NCBI GenBank assembly: GCA_963695175.1
Contig: CAVOGG010000004.1
Location: forward strand, 186,001-250,000
DNA length: 64,000 nt
From: Fodinibacter sp963695175
GTDB taxonomy: Bacteria; Actinomycetota; Actinomycetes; Actinomycetales; Dermatophilaceae
Direction of reading: 5' to 3'
Notes under the pieces: model-generated
Told to the model about the DNA's origin: nothing
Databases searched by the model: none
What the model saw: the letters and a program-made list of their open reading frames with translations, nothing else
In this document: one piece after another, positions 11,895-21,555 of the stretch
Layout of the letters: each line of letters opens with the position of its first letter
Position numbering within the stretch: position 1 is the stretch's first letter
Program-made: the position numbers and the translations under genes

Positions 11895-12697
11895 CACGCC
11901 TCTCCTCGGCTGTCGCCGGTGGTCTCGTGCGCCCCGGTCATCGCGCTGACCAGGTCGGAGGGGGTGTAGCCGTCCCGGTCGAACTCGGCGACCTTCGAGC
12001 CCAGCCGCAGGGCGACGATGCGGTCGGCCACCTTCTGCACGTCCTTCATGTCGTGCGAGATGACCACGACGCCGCGGCCCTGCTCGCGCAGCCGGCCGAC
12101 GAGGTCGAGCACCTCGGCCCGCTGCGAGACCCCGAGCGCCGCGGTCGGCTCGTCGAGCAGCACCACGGCGGGGTCGCTGATCAGCGCTCGGCAGATGGCG
12201 ATGCCCTGGCGCTGCCCGCCGGACAGCTCGGACACCGGCGCCGTGAGCGAGCGCACCTTCACCGAGAGGGACTCGAGCACGCGCTGGGCCTGCTCCTCCA
12301 TGACGTGACGGCGGATTCGGCGGCCGGTCCAGGCGGCACCGCAGCGCTCGTGGCCGAGGAACAGGTTCTGCACCGCGTCGAGGTTGTCGCACAGCGAGAG
12401 GTCCTGGAAGACCGTGTGGATGCCGGCGTCGGCGGCGGCGCGCGGTGAGTCCAGGCGGACCACCTCGCCGCGCGCCCGGATCTCGCCGGTGTCCGGGGAC
12501 TCGACACCGGACATCACCTTGACCAGCGTCGACTTCCCGGCACCGTTGTCACCGATCAGCGCGACGACCTCGCCCGCGCGCACCGAGAGGTCGACCTCGT
12601 GCAGGGCACGGACACCTCCGAAGTGCTTCGAGATCTGGGTGAGCTCGAGCAGGGGGGTCCCGCTCGGCACACCGCCGTCCTGGGGTTCCACCGGCAT
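11894..12697 (-). CDS. Single-NBD sugar-type ABC transporter ATPase (FrcA/XylG-like)
   Basis: 267 residues from ATG 12697; the frame is open further upstream but homology begins here. Walker A LIGDNGAGKST, Q-loop VFQDLSLCDNL, signature LSGGQRQGIAICRAL, Walker B VVLLDEPTAAL and the switch histidine in VVVISHDM are all present. Having one nucleotide-binding domain rather than the tandem pair of RbsA/XylG makes it FrcA-like. It energises the permease downstream. Ninety bases separate it from the binding-protein gene. Confidence 0.9.
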   Translation of the reverse strand: MPVEPQDGGVPSGTPLLELTQISKHFGGVRALHEVDLSVRAGEVVALIGDNGAGKSTLVKVMSGVESPDTGEIRARGEVVRLDSPRAAADAGIHTVFQDLSLCDNLDAVQNLFLGHERCGAAWTGRRIRRHVMEEQAQRVLESLSVKVRSLTAPVSELSGGQRQGIAICRALISDPAVVLLDEPTAALGVSQRAEVLDLVGRLREQGRGVVVISHDMKDVQKVADRIVALRLGSKVAEFDRDGYTPSDLVSAMTGAHETTGDSRGEA

Positions 12698-12788
12698 CCC
12701 TTCGTCGTTCCTCTCGCCACGCCCTGACCCGCTGACCCGTGCGGGGCGACCGACCACGGTCGGCCGCCCCGCACTGAAAAGGTCTGCG

Positions 12789-13943
12789 TCAGAGCTTGGC
12801 CTTGCAGGTCGCGGTCTCGGCCGCGGGGCCGGTGCAGATCTGCTCCCAGGTGAACATGCCCAGGTCGACCGCCTGCTGCACGGCGTCACCGGGGTCCTTG
12901 CCCTCCTCGAGGTGGATGAGCGTGGCGTCGAGCTTGGCCGTGGGCACCTGCATCGACCCGTTGTCGATGGTGTCCTTGACGAGGTCGGCCGGGGGCTGCT
13001 GGCCGTTGATCGCGGCCAGGGTGATCTTGGCGGCGGCGTCGGCCTCCACCTTGAACGCCTTGAGCACGTCGTCCTGCTGGTCGCCGGTCAGCATGTACTG
13101 CAGGCCGGTCAGCTCGGGGTTCTGGCCACCGTAGACGGGGGTGTCGAGGTTCTTGGCCGTCAGGGCCGCGATCATGCCGGCGGTGATGCCGTCGTAGAAG
13201 CCGAAGAAGGCGTCGACCTTGTTCTGCGTCTTGGTCAGGCACTGCTCGGTGGCCTTGGTCGCGTTGTCCGGCGCCCAGTCCTTGATGTAGTCCTCGCAGA
13301 CGACCTTGATGTCACCACTCGCGATGAGCGGGTCGATGATCGTGTTCTGGCCGGCCAGCATCTCGGTGGTGTAGACGTCGCCCTTGTTGCCGAACTGGCG
13401 CGCCACCTTGACCGGCTTGGTGCCGAGCTTGCCGCTCTTGACCTGGTCGGCGAAGTACTCGGCCTGCTGGACGCCGACCTTCTTGGGGTCGAAGACGACC
13501 TGCGCGTACATCTTTCCCTTGATCGGGGGGTTCTCGTAGCCGATGACCGGCACGCTGGCCTGCTCGGCCGCCTGGAGGAGGCCGGCGCTGAGGTTGGGGT
13601 CAGCGGCGACGACGACGAGGGCCTTGGCGCCCGCGGCGATCGCGGCATTCGCCTGCGAGAGCTGGGTGTTCGAGTCGCCGTTGGCGTTGACGAACTGCAC
13701 GGTGATGTTGGGGTCGAGGGCCTTCATCGCCTTCTCGAAGGCGGGGCCGTCCTGCTGGATGTAGCGGGTGGGCGTGGTGTTCGGCGCCATGAAGACGACG
13801 GTGCGCTTCTCGGCGGCCGCCGAGCCGCCACCGCTGCTGTCTCCGGCGTCGTCGCTGCCGCAGGCCGCGAGGACCAGGAGGCTGGCACACGCTCCTCCGG
13901 CGACGAACGCCCGGAGGGTGGCGCCCTGGGAAATACGCTTCAT
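12789..13943 (-). CDS. Sugar-type ABC transporter substrate-binding lipoprotein
   Basis: 384 residues from ATG 13943 with AGAAGGAG six bases upstream. The N-terminus MKRISQ, a hydrophobic stretch and the lipobox LVLAACGS show lipoprotein export and anchoring at the membrane, followed by a low-complexity Gly/Ser linker. The body is a periplasmic-binding-protein-like domain of the RbsB/XylF (CUT2) class: repeated AIAAGAKALVVVAADPNL, SVPVIGYENPP, VDAFFGFYDGITAGMIAAL. It captures the ligand for the ATPase-permease pair immediately downstream. The ligand cannot be read from sequence. Confidence 0.9.
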   Translation of the reverse strand: MKRISQGATLRAFVAGGACASLLVLAACGSDDAGDSSGGGSAAAEKRTVVFMAPNTTPTRYIQQDGPAFEKAMKALDPNITVQFVNANGDSNTQLSQANAAIAAGAKALVVVAADPNLSAGLLQAAEQASVPVIGYENPPIKGKMYAQVVFDPKKVGVQQAEYFADQVKSGKLGTKPVKVARQFGNKGDVYTTEMLAGQNTIIDPLIASGDIKVVCEDYIKDWAPDNATKATEQCLTKTQNKVDAFFGFYDGITAGMIAALTAKNLDTPVYGGQNPELTGLQYMLTGDQQDDVLKAFKVEADAAAKITLAAINGQQPPADLVKDTIDNGSMQVPTAKLDATLIHLEEGKDPGDAVQQAVDLGMFTWEQICTGPAAETATCKAKL

Positions 13944-14076
13944 TGAGTACTCCTTCTGCTGACACTCCGAGCCGGACGGCGTCGGTGGTTGCTGCGGTGG
14001 TGGTCGGGCCCGTCGGGCGTGGTGGATGGGTGTGCGGTGGCGACGGTCGGCGAGGTCCTCACCTCGGTGCCGGGTG

Positions 14077-15849
14077 TCACGCCGGGGAGATGCCCGCCTG
14101 CTTCGCGGTGATCTGCAGCGCCAGGTGCTTGGAGTAGATGCGCACCCAGGCGAGCGGGCCGCCCATGTACCAGAACGCCGGGTGGCCGGTGCGCCGGTAG
14201 AGGCCGCCGAGCTCGCCGTCCTCGCCGACGCCGAGCACGAGCGGGAGCCGGTCGGCGACGTCGTCACCGAAGAGCCGGCGGGCGGTCTCGCGCATGTTCC
14301 GGTAGCCGGTCGCGAGCACGACGAGGTCGGCATCGAGGGTGCGGCCGTCGGCCAGCCGGATGCCGTCGGGCGTGAACTGCGCGAGGCCGGAGCCCTGGGC
14401 GAGCTTGATCCTGCCCTCGGCGATGAGCGTGGAGGCGCCCACGTCGATGTAGTAGCCGCCGCCGTAGGCGAGCGCGTACCCCATCAGCCCGGTGCCGTCG
14501 GGCCCGTCGTTGAGCTGGAAGCCGACGGCTTCGAGCGAGGCGAGCAGGTCGGCATCCTTGGCGGCGGTCTGCTTGACGCCGTCCTTGGCGAACTCGAGCA
14601 CCAGCGGCCACGGCGTGCCGCTGGCGAGCAGGTCGGCGTACTTCGTGGGCGGGCCACCCTCGGCGAAGTTGGCGCCGAAGATCGCCGGGATGCCGTGGGT
14701 CTGGCTGATGATGTGCGTCGACGACCGCTGCACGAGGGTGACGTCGGCCCCGGCCAGGTAGAGGTCCTGGGCGATGTCGTGGCCGCTGTTGCAGGCGCCG
14801 ACGACGATGGCCTTCTTGCCCGCCCAGTCGCTCGCCGAGGCGTGCCGGCTCGAGTGGTAGCTCGTGCCTCGGAAGGTGTCGCGACCCGGTACGTCGGGGA
14901 CGTTCGGCTCGCCCGCGGCGCCGGTGGCCAGGACGACGTCGCGTGGGTGGACCACGCGCTCGCCCTCGGGCGTGCTCACCGTGAGGGTCCACCGCCCGGT
15001 GGCCTCGTCGTAGGAGCTGTCGGTCATCTCGGCCGACGTCCAGACGTTGAGCTCCATCGCCGAGGCGTACGACTCGAACCAGTCGGCGATCTTGTCCTTG
15101 GGGCAGTAGACCGGCCACGAGGACGGGTAGGGCATGTAGGGCAGGTCGTCGGCCCACACCGGGTCGTGCAGGACGAGGGAGTGGTAGCGCTTGCGCCAGC
15201 CGTCGCCGACCCGCTCGCTCTTCTCGAGGATGAGGGCGTCGACACCCATGAGGCGCAGGTTCGCCGCCACGGTGAGGCCGCCCTGGCCCGCGCCGAGAAC
15301 GACGACGTCCGGGTCGGACTCGGCGTACGCGACCGAGGCCCGGCGCTCGTCGAGCCAGTTGCCGCCGCCCGGGCCGGGGCTGTGGCGCGGTCCGCGGGAG
15401 CGGTGCGTGCCGATCGCCCGCTCGTGTCCCCGCAGGTCGTCGAGCTCGGTCATGACCGTCCAGGCGACCCAGGCGCCGTCCTCACGGACCAGGCGGACGG
15501 CGCCACGGCCGTGGCCGAGCGGGGTCTCGAAGGTGACGAACCCCTCGACGACCTCGTCGTCATCGCCCTGGAACCGCGGGCCGAACTCGGTGTCGGTGCT
15601 CAGGTCGCGGATCGAGCCGGCCGCCAGGTGGGCGCCCAGCATCTCGGCGACGGCCTCGGTGCCGCGGTAGGTGCCGAGGTCCCAGGTGAGCGCCAACAGG
15701 TCACGCCACCAGCAGTCAACGGCGAGGAGGGCCGTGACGCGCGAGGCGTCCGCAGTGCTCAGGGCCGCCCTCAGGTCGTCGAGCCACGTCTCGAACGTGG
15801 CGGAGGCCGTGCCGGTGGCGGGGGGTGCGTCGGGTGTCTCCGTCGACAT
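14077..15849 (-). CDS. Flavin-containing (class B) monooxygenase with N-terminal NTF2-like domain
   Basis: 590 residues, ATG start. Residues ~20-140 resemble an NTF2/SnoaL-like domain (FETWLDDLRAALSTADASRV, DCWWRDLLALTWDLGTYRG). Then follows a class B flavoprotein monooxygenase: FAD site VVVLGAGQGGLTVAANL near residue 183, the family fingerprint FRGTSYHSSRH (FxGxxxHxxx), the NADPH site VVGACNSGHDIAQDL, and the second conserved ATGYRN. Members hydroxylate amines/acids or carry out Baeyer-Villiger oxidation. It is the first gene of the minus-strand cluster, 133 bases before the transporter genes, so it may perform the first attack on the imported compound. Confidence 0.85.
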   Translation of the reverse strand: MSTETPDAPPATGTASATFETWLDDLRAALSTADASRVTALLAVDCWWRDLLALTWDLGTYRGTEAVAEMLGAHLAAGSIRDLSTDTEFGPRFQGDDDEVVEGFVTFETPLGHGRGAVRLVREDGAWVAWTVMTELDDLRGHERAIGTHRSRGPRHSPGPGGGNWLDERRASVAYAESDPDVVVLGAGQGGLTVAANLRLMGVDALILEKSERVGDGWRKRYHSLVLHDPVWADDLPYMPYPSSWPVYCPKDKIADWFESYASAMELNVWTSAEMTDSSYDEATGRWTLTVSTPEGERVVHPRDVVLATGAAGEPNVPDVPGRDTFRGTSYHSSRHASASDWAGKKAIVVGACNSGHDIAQDLYLAGADVTLVQRSSTHIISQTHGIPAIFGANFAEGGPPTKYADLLASGTPWPLVLEFAKDGVKQTAAKDADLLASLEAVGFQLNDGPDGTGLMGYALAYGGGYYIDVGASTLIAEGRIKLAQGSGLAQFTPDGIRLADGRTLDADLVVLATGYRNMRETARRLFGDDVADRLPLVLGVGEDGELGGLYRRTGHPAFWYMGGPLAWVRIYSKHLALQITAKQAGISPA

Positions 15850-15886
15850 TGACGATCCTCTTCCTGGGTAGCATCATCGGTACCGC

Positions 15887-15902
15887 CCGAGCGCTCGCTC
15901 GG
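15887..15902. promoter_or_regulatory. TetR-type operator in the monooxygenase/acyl-CoA dehydrogenase divergent promoter
   Basis: Perfect inverted repeat CCGAGCG-CT-CGCTCGG, 38 bases upstream of the monooxygenase start and 133 bases upstream of the acyl-CoA dehydrogenase start. It also contains the 10-bp palindrome CGAGCGCTCG. Size and symmetry suit a TetR dimer, and the only regulator in the cluster is the TetR gene at 8054-8707. Binding there would control both transcription directions. Confidence 0.6.
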
Positions 15903-16034
15903 TTGGCCAGAGTGTGGACCTTCGCCCCTCGCGTGGCAACCATTTCGGCGGTATTTCTTGGAACGAGATCGAAACGCGACGTCGGGCCCGGGCCCGCGTT
16001 CGCTGCGGCCGACCACGGACGGAAGGGCTCCACG

Positions 16035-17219
16035 ATGAACCAGCCAGAGGCGATCGCGGCGCGGACCAGGGCATTCGTCGAGGAGCACGTGCTGCCGGTC
16101 GAGGACGAGTTCGACGGTGACGTCGAGGCTGCCGGCGGGGAGCGCCTGCGCGTCGAGCTACAGCGCAGGGCAAGGGATCTCGGCGTGTTCGCCCCCCACG
16201 TGTCGGTGGACCTCGGTGGCCTCGGCCTGGGGATGACCGACCGCGCTCCCGTTTTCGAGGCGGCCGGCCGGGCCCTGTTCGGGCCGATGGCGGTGAATGC
16301 CAACGCACCCGACGAGGGGAACGTGCACCTGCTGGAGCAGGTGGCCGTGGGATCCCAGCGGGAGCGGTTCCTGGCCCCGCTGGCCCGGGGCGAACAGCGG
16401 TCGGCCTTCGCGATGACCGAGCCCGCGCCGGGCGCCGGGTCGGACCCCACCGCGCTGCGCACCGAGGCCCGTCGGGACGGCGACTCGTTCGTCATCACCG
16501 GTCGCAAGAAGTTCATCACCGGGGCCGACGGGGCCGGCTTCTACATCGTCATGGCCCGCACGAGCGGGTCCCCCGACGGGGCCGGTGGCGCCACCATGTT
16601 CCTCGTTCCGGCCGACCGGGCCGGGATCCGGGTCGTGCGCCACGTGCACACCGTGGACCGCTCGATGCTCGGCGGGCACTGTGAGGTCGAGCTGGATGCC
16701 GTGCGCGTGCCGGTGGAGGACGTGCTGGGGGAGGTCGACGAAGGGTTCCGCTACGCCCAGGTGCGGCTCGGCCCGGCCCGGCTCACGCACGTGATGCGCT
16801 GGCTGGGTGCGGCGCAGCGTGCCCACGAGACGGCCGTCGAGTACGTGAGCGAGCGCTCCGCGTTCGGCCGGCCGCTGGCGCGACAGGGCATGGTCGAGCT
16901 GATGATCGCGGACAACGAGATCGACCTCGCCGCAACGCGTTCCCTGCTGCTCACGGCGTGCCGAGCCCTCGACGCCGGTGGGAACGGTCGCGAGGAGTCG
17001 TCCCTGGCCAAGGTGTTCGGCGCCGAGGCGCTGCACCGGGTCGCCGACCGGTCGGTGCAGATGTGCGGCGGCGCCGGGGTGTCGGCCGACCTGCCCGTGG
17101 CCCGGATCGCCCGCGAGATCCGGCCGTTCCGCATCTACGACGGGCCGAGCGAGGTACACCGGATGTCGTTGGCACGCAGGGCCGTTCGGCGCTACGGTGC
17201 TCCGGGCAGCGTCACCTGA
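16035..17219 (+). CDS. Acyl-CoA dehydrogenase family protein, ACAD10/11-like
   Basis: 394 residues from ATG 16035 with GGAAGG eight bases upstream. It has the full ACAD architecture: FAMTEPAPGAGSDPTAL in the middle domain (FAD/substrate loop), RKKFITGADG, and the helical C-terminal domain with MCGGAGVSADLP. At the position where most ACADs carry the catalytic glutamate in YEGT it reads IYDGPSEVHR (Asp369), the 'DGPxEVH' pattern I associate with the ACAD10/11 clade. That clade works with APH-fold kinases on 4-hydroxyacyl-CoA. It is divergent from the minus-strand cluster, which includes such a kinase, and shares its probable operator. Confidence 0.88.
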   Translation: MNQPEAIAARTRAFVEEHVLPVEDEFDGDVEAAGGERLRVELQRRARDLGVFAPHVSVDLGGLGLGMTDRAPVFEAAGRALFGPMAVNANAPDEGNVHLLEQVAVGSQRERFLAPLARGEQRSAFAMTEPAPGAGSDPTALRTEARRDGDSFVITGRKKFITGADGAGFYIVMARTSGSPDGAGGATMFLVPADRAGIRVVRHVHTVDRSMLGGHCEVELDAVRVPVEDVLGEVDEGFRYAQVRLGPARLTHVMRWLGAAQRAHETAVEYVSERSAFGRPLARQGMVELMIADNEIDLAATRSLLLTACRALDAGGNGREESSLAKVFGAEALHRVADRSVQMCGGAGVSADLPVARIAREIRPFRIYDGPSEVHRMSLARRAVRRYGAPGSVT

Positions 17220-17267
17220 CGATCGCGCCTCGGGAGCTGCGCGACGTCGGCGCCCTGGGTCGCTCCG

Positions 17268-18440
17268 TCAGCCGGTCGGGTGGACGACCATCTCGCGCAC
17301 CGCGGCCCGCAGGTCCCCGCTGCCGTCCGACTCAGCGGCCGCACGCATCCGCTGGTAGCCGGCCCCGGCATCCAGGATGTCAGCGATGCCGGCGAGCTCG
17401 CGGGTGCAACCCAGGGTGCGCGCGGTCGGCGCGAGCCGCCCCAGCAGCTCGTTGATGTCGTCGACGACGTGCACCTCGGTGTTGTCGGCATCGCGGATGA
17501 TGATGGCGTCCAACCCGTACCGGGCTGCGCGCCACTTGTTCTCCTGCACGTGCCAGGGCGGTAGGGGCGGCGGGAGCACTCCCTCGTCGAGCTGGTGCTC
17601 GAGGTCGACCACCAGGCAGTGGATGAGGGCGGCCACGGCGACGACGTCCTGCGGTCGGGAGAAGCCGTCACAGGCGCGCACCTCGATCGTTCCCAGCAAC
17701 GGTGAGGGCCGGATGTCCCAGCGCAGCTCGCTCGCGTCGGTGATGACACCGGTGGTGAACACGTCGTCGAGGTAGGCGCGGTACTGCGCCCACGTCTCGA
17801 ACTGGAACGGCAGCCCCGCCGTGGGCAGCTGCTGGAACAGCATGGTGCGGTTGCTGGCGTACCCGGTGTCGGTGCCCGACCAGTAGGGCGAGGAGGCCGA
17901 CAGCGCGGTGAGGTGGGGGTGGTAGGTGAGCAGCGCGTTGATGAGCGGCCACACCTTCGCCGCCGACCGGATGCCGACGTGCACGTGCACGCCGAAGATG
18001 ACCATCTGCCGCCCCCACCACTGGGTGCGGTCGATCAGGGTCGCGTAGCGGTGGCCGTCGCTGACCTCCTGGTCCTCCCAGCGGGCGAACGGGTGCGACC
18101 CGCCGCCGTAGAGCAGCACGTCGAGCTCGGCCGCCGCGGCCTGCACCCGGCCCAGCCCGTCGGCGAGGTCGGAGGCCGCCTGCTCGGCGTTGGCGCACAC
18201 CCCGGTGACGATCTCGACCGTGTTGCGCAGCAGCTCCTGGGTGACCGTCGACCGAGACCTCGTCGGCCGCGCGTGGCTCGCGACGTCGGTGGCGTTGGCG
18301 AGCCCGAGCAGCTCGTCCGCGCGCGAGACGAGGTCGAGGGTGAGGGGGTCGAGCAGGCCCAGCTCCCACTCGACGCCCAGGGTCCGGCCGGCGGACGGCG
18401 TGAACGTGACGTCGGCTCCGCGTGCCCGTGGCTGGTCCAT
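17268..18440 (-). CDS. YbdK/GCS2-family carboxylate-amine ligase
   Basis: 390 residues from ATG 18440. LGVEWELGLLD near the N-terminus, FGVHVHVGI and the SPYWSGTDTGYASNR stretch are hallmarks of the glutamate-cysteine ligase type 2 (YbdK) family, ATP-dependent enzymes that join a carboxylate to an amine (weak gamma-glutamyl-cysteine synthetase in E. coli YbdK). Such proteins in actinobacteria are commonly annotated as putative glutamate-cysteine ligase 2. No other thiol-biosynthesis gene is adjacent, so the role is unassigned. Convergent with the acyl-CoA dehydrogenase gene. Confidence 0.88.
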   Translation of the reverse strand: MDQPRARGADVTFTPSAGRTLGVEWELGLLDPLTLDLVSRADELLGLANATDVASHARPTRSRSTVTQELLRNTVEIVTGVCANAEQAASDLADGLGRVQAAAAELDVLLYGGGSHPFARWEDQEVSDGHRYATLIDRTQWWGRQMVIFGVHVHVGIRSAAKVWPLINALLTYHPHLTALSASSPYWSGTDTGYASNRTMLFQQLPTAGLPFQFETWAQYRAYLDDVFTTGVITDASELRWDIRPSPLLGTIEVRACDGFSRPQDVVAVAALIHCLVVDLEHQLDEGVLPPPLPPWHVQENKWRAARYGLDAIIIRDADNTEVHVVDDINELLGRLAPTARTLGCTRELAGIADILDAGAGYQRMRAAAESDGSGDLRAAVREMVVHPTG

Positions 18441-18540
18441 GGCCCCCCTCGGTCGGCCGGTCGGCCGGTCTGCTCGGACGCACCGCCCGACGGGGCGGCG
18501 CGAGGAACTGGTGCTGGGAGCCTAACCGCGGCCGCCGGCC

Positions 18541-19035
18541 TCAGTCGCGGTGCACCTCGTTCAGCCGCCCGGTGGCAACGTCGAAGACGAACCCGCGCAC
18601 CGAGTCCTTGATCGGGATGAACGGGCTGTTGTCGATGCGGGCGAGCGACTGGCGCACGTCGTCGTCGACGTCGGGGAACGCCTCGGCCGCCCACGGCGGG
18701 CGCAGGCCGGTCTCGGCGCGGATCGACTCCTTGAAGCCGTCGTCGGTGAAGGTGAGCATGCCGCAGTCGGTGTGGTGGATGAGGATGATCTCCCGGGTGC
18801 CGAGCAGCCGCTGGCTGATCGCGAGCGAGCGGACCTCGTCCTCGGTGACCACGCCGCCGGCGTTGCGGATGACGTGCGCCTCACCCTCGTTGAGCCCGAG
18901 GACGCGGTAGACGTCGATGCGGGCATCCATGCAGGCGAGCACCGCGACGTGCTTCGAGGGCGGCAGCGGCAGCGGCCCGCTGAACTGGGCGGCATACGTC
19001 TGGTTGTTGGCGAGCAGGTCGTCGGTCACGGTCAT
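18541..19035 (-). CDS. Beta-class carbonic anhydrase
   Basis: 164 residues, interconverting CO2 and bicarbonate with a zinc centre. Predicted zinc ligands are Cys35 (in ACMDARID), His88 and Cys91 (in HHTDCGM), with the Asp37/Arg39 dyad of the beta class. It is short, like mycobacterial Rv1284-type enzymes. It lies 58 bases downstream of the TauD-like gene on the same strand, so they may be co-transcribed, but no functional link is clear. Confidence 0.9.
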   Translation of the reverse strand: MTVTDDLLANNQTYAAQFSGPLPLPPSKHVAVLACMDARIDVYRVLGLNEGEAHVIRNAGGVVTEDEVRSLAISQRLLGTREIILIHHTDCGMLTFTDDGFKESIRAETGLRPPWAAEAFPDVDDDVRQSLARIDNSPFIPIKDSVRGFVFDVATGRLNEVHRD

Positions 19036-19093
19036 GTGGGGCTCCTCGAGGTGGTGGTGTGCTGGAGAGGGTGGGGTCGCTCGGGCCGGTGCG

Positions 19094-20008
19094 TCAGGCG
19101 GTGCGCTGGGTCGACGGCCCGTAGGGGCGGTCGCCGCGGATGGTGACCCTGGCCATCACCCGGGTCCTGGTGTAGTCGTTGTTGGCGTAGTGCGCGGTGG
19201 CGCGGTTGTCCCAGATGCCGACGTCGCCGGGGGCCCAGCGGTGGCGGACGGTGTGCTCGGGCTTGGTCAGGTGCGCGTAGAGCAGGTCGAGGATGCCGCG
19301 GCTCTCGGCGTCGGAGACCCCGACCACGTGCGAGGTGAAGCCCGGGTTGACGAACAGCCCCTTGCGTCCGGTCTCGGGGTGGATGCGCACCACGGGGTGC
19401 TCCACCGGGGGGATCTCGGTGACCGTCGCGCCGTCCCACTGGTTGCCGCGCCCCGCGCGACGCCGGAGGTAGGCACCCCACTCGCGGTTGCCGTCGTGCA
19501 CCGCCACCAGGTCGTCCACGAGCCGGCGGACCGGTGCCGAGAGCGACTCGTAGGCGAGCTGGGTGTCGGCCCAGCTGGTGTCGCCACCGGTGTCCGGCAG
19601 CGTCACGGCGCGCAGCACCGACGCCGCCGGCGGGGTGGCCACGAACGTGACGTCGGTGTGCCAGACGTCGGAGAAGGAGAACTCCGGGTCGCTGCTGTCG
19701 ATGCGGTAGATCTCCGCGCGGCCCGGCGCGGTCTGCGCCACCGGGTGCCCGGCCGTCAGCTCACCCAGCCGCGACGCGAAGGCGACCTGGGCGTCGTCGG
19801 TCAGGCCCTGCCCGCGGAAGAACAGCACCTTGTGCTCGACCAGGGCGCCCCGGATGCCGCGCACCTGCGCGTCGTCGAGGTCGGCGAGGTCGACGTCGTG
19901 CACCACCGCGCCGAAGGTCGGACCAAGCCGTTCCACCCGCAGGTCAGCGGCGCCACCGAGCACCGAGGGGCGCGCGGCGGGGGCGAGCGCGGGCGTACGG
20001 GCGGGCAT
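19094..20008 (-). CDS. TauD/TfdA-family 2-oxoglutarate/Fe(II)-dependent dioxygenase
   Basis: 304 residues, ATG 20008. The facial triad is visible: the HxD motif in VWHTDVTF and the distal histidine in IWDNRATAHYANND, with the 2-oxoglutarate-binding arginine following in TRTRVMARVTIRGDR. The family hydroxylates taurine, alkyl sulfates or aryloxyalkanoates to release sulfite, sulfate or phenols. There is no sulfonate transporter nearby, so the substrate is open. An AT-rich promoter precedes it. Confidence 0.9.
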   Translation of the reverse strand: MPARTPALAPAARPSVLGGAADLRVERLGPTFGAVVHDVDLADLDDAQVRGIRGALVEHKVLFFRGQGLTDDAQVAFASRLGELTAGHPVAQTAPGRAEIYRIDSSDPEFSFSDVWHTDVTFVATPPAASVLRAVTLPDTGGDTSWADTQLAYESLSAPVRRLVDDLVAVHDGNREWGAYLRRRAGRGNQWDGATVTEIPPVEHPVVRIHPETGRKGLFVNPGFTSHVVGVSDAESRGILDLLYAHLTKPEHTVRHRWAPGDVGIWDNRATAHYANNDYTRTRVMARVTIRGDRPYGPSTQRTA

Positions 20009-20060
20009 GAATGGACCTCGAGATCGGTCGAGATGGGTACCGAGGACGTGAACGATTCAT

Positions 20061-20090
20061 AACCTATGTAAATGGTATGGATAACTTCAA
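20061..20090 (-). promoter_or_regulatory. Predicted promoter of the TauD-like gene
   Basis: Reading on the minus strand, -35 TTGAAG (20085-20090), an 18-base spacer and -10 TAGGTT (20061-20066), about 50 bases before the start codon. The segment is the most AT-rich stretch in its neighbourhood. No clean operator palindrome was found in it. Confidence 0.45.
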
Positions 20091-20094
20091 GTGA

Positions 20095-20115
20095 TGGTCT
20101 CAGGAGGTGAGACCA
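20095..20115 (-). terminator. Hairpin between the TauD-like promoter and the fumarase gene end
   Basis: Perfect 8-bp stem TGGTCTCA/TGAGACCA with a 5-base loop (GGAGG), 13 bases before the fumC stop side and directly behind the -35 box of the TauD-like promoter. Because fumC lies at lower coordinates and is transcribed away from it, the hairpin may instead insulate the promoter from upstream sequence; its direction of action is uncertain. Confidence 0.3.
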
Positions 20116-20128
20116 GCCCGGCAGGGAC

Positions 20129-21526
<1,398 letters not shown>

Positions 21527-21555
21527 CACCCCACGGTATGCCGGTGGCCCGCCGG

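Noticed and set aside
20056..20092. Possible operator in the AT-rich promoter of the TauD-like gene
   Set aside because: The inverted pattern is too imperfect; only -35/-10 boxes could be supported.
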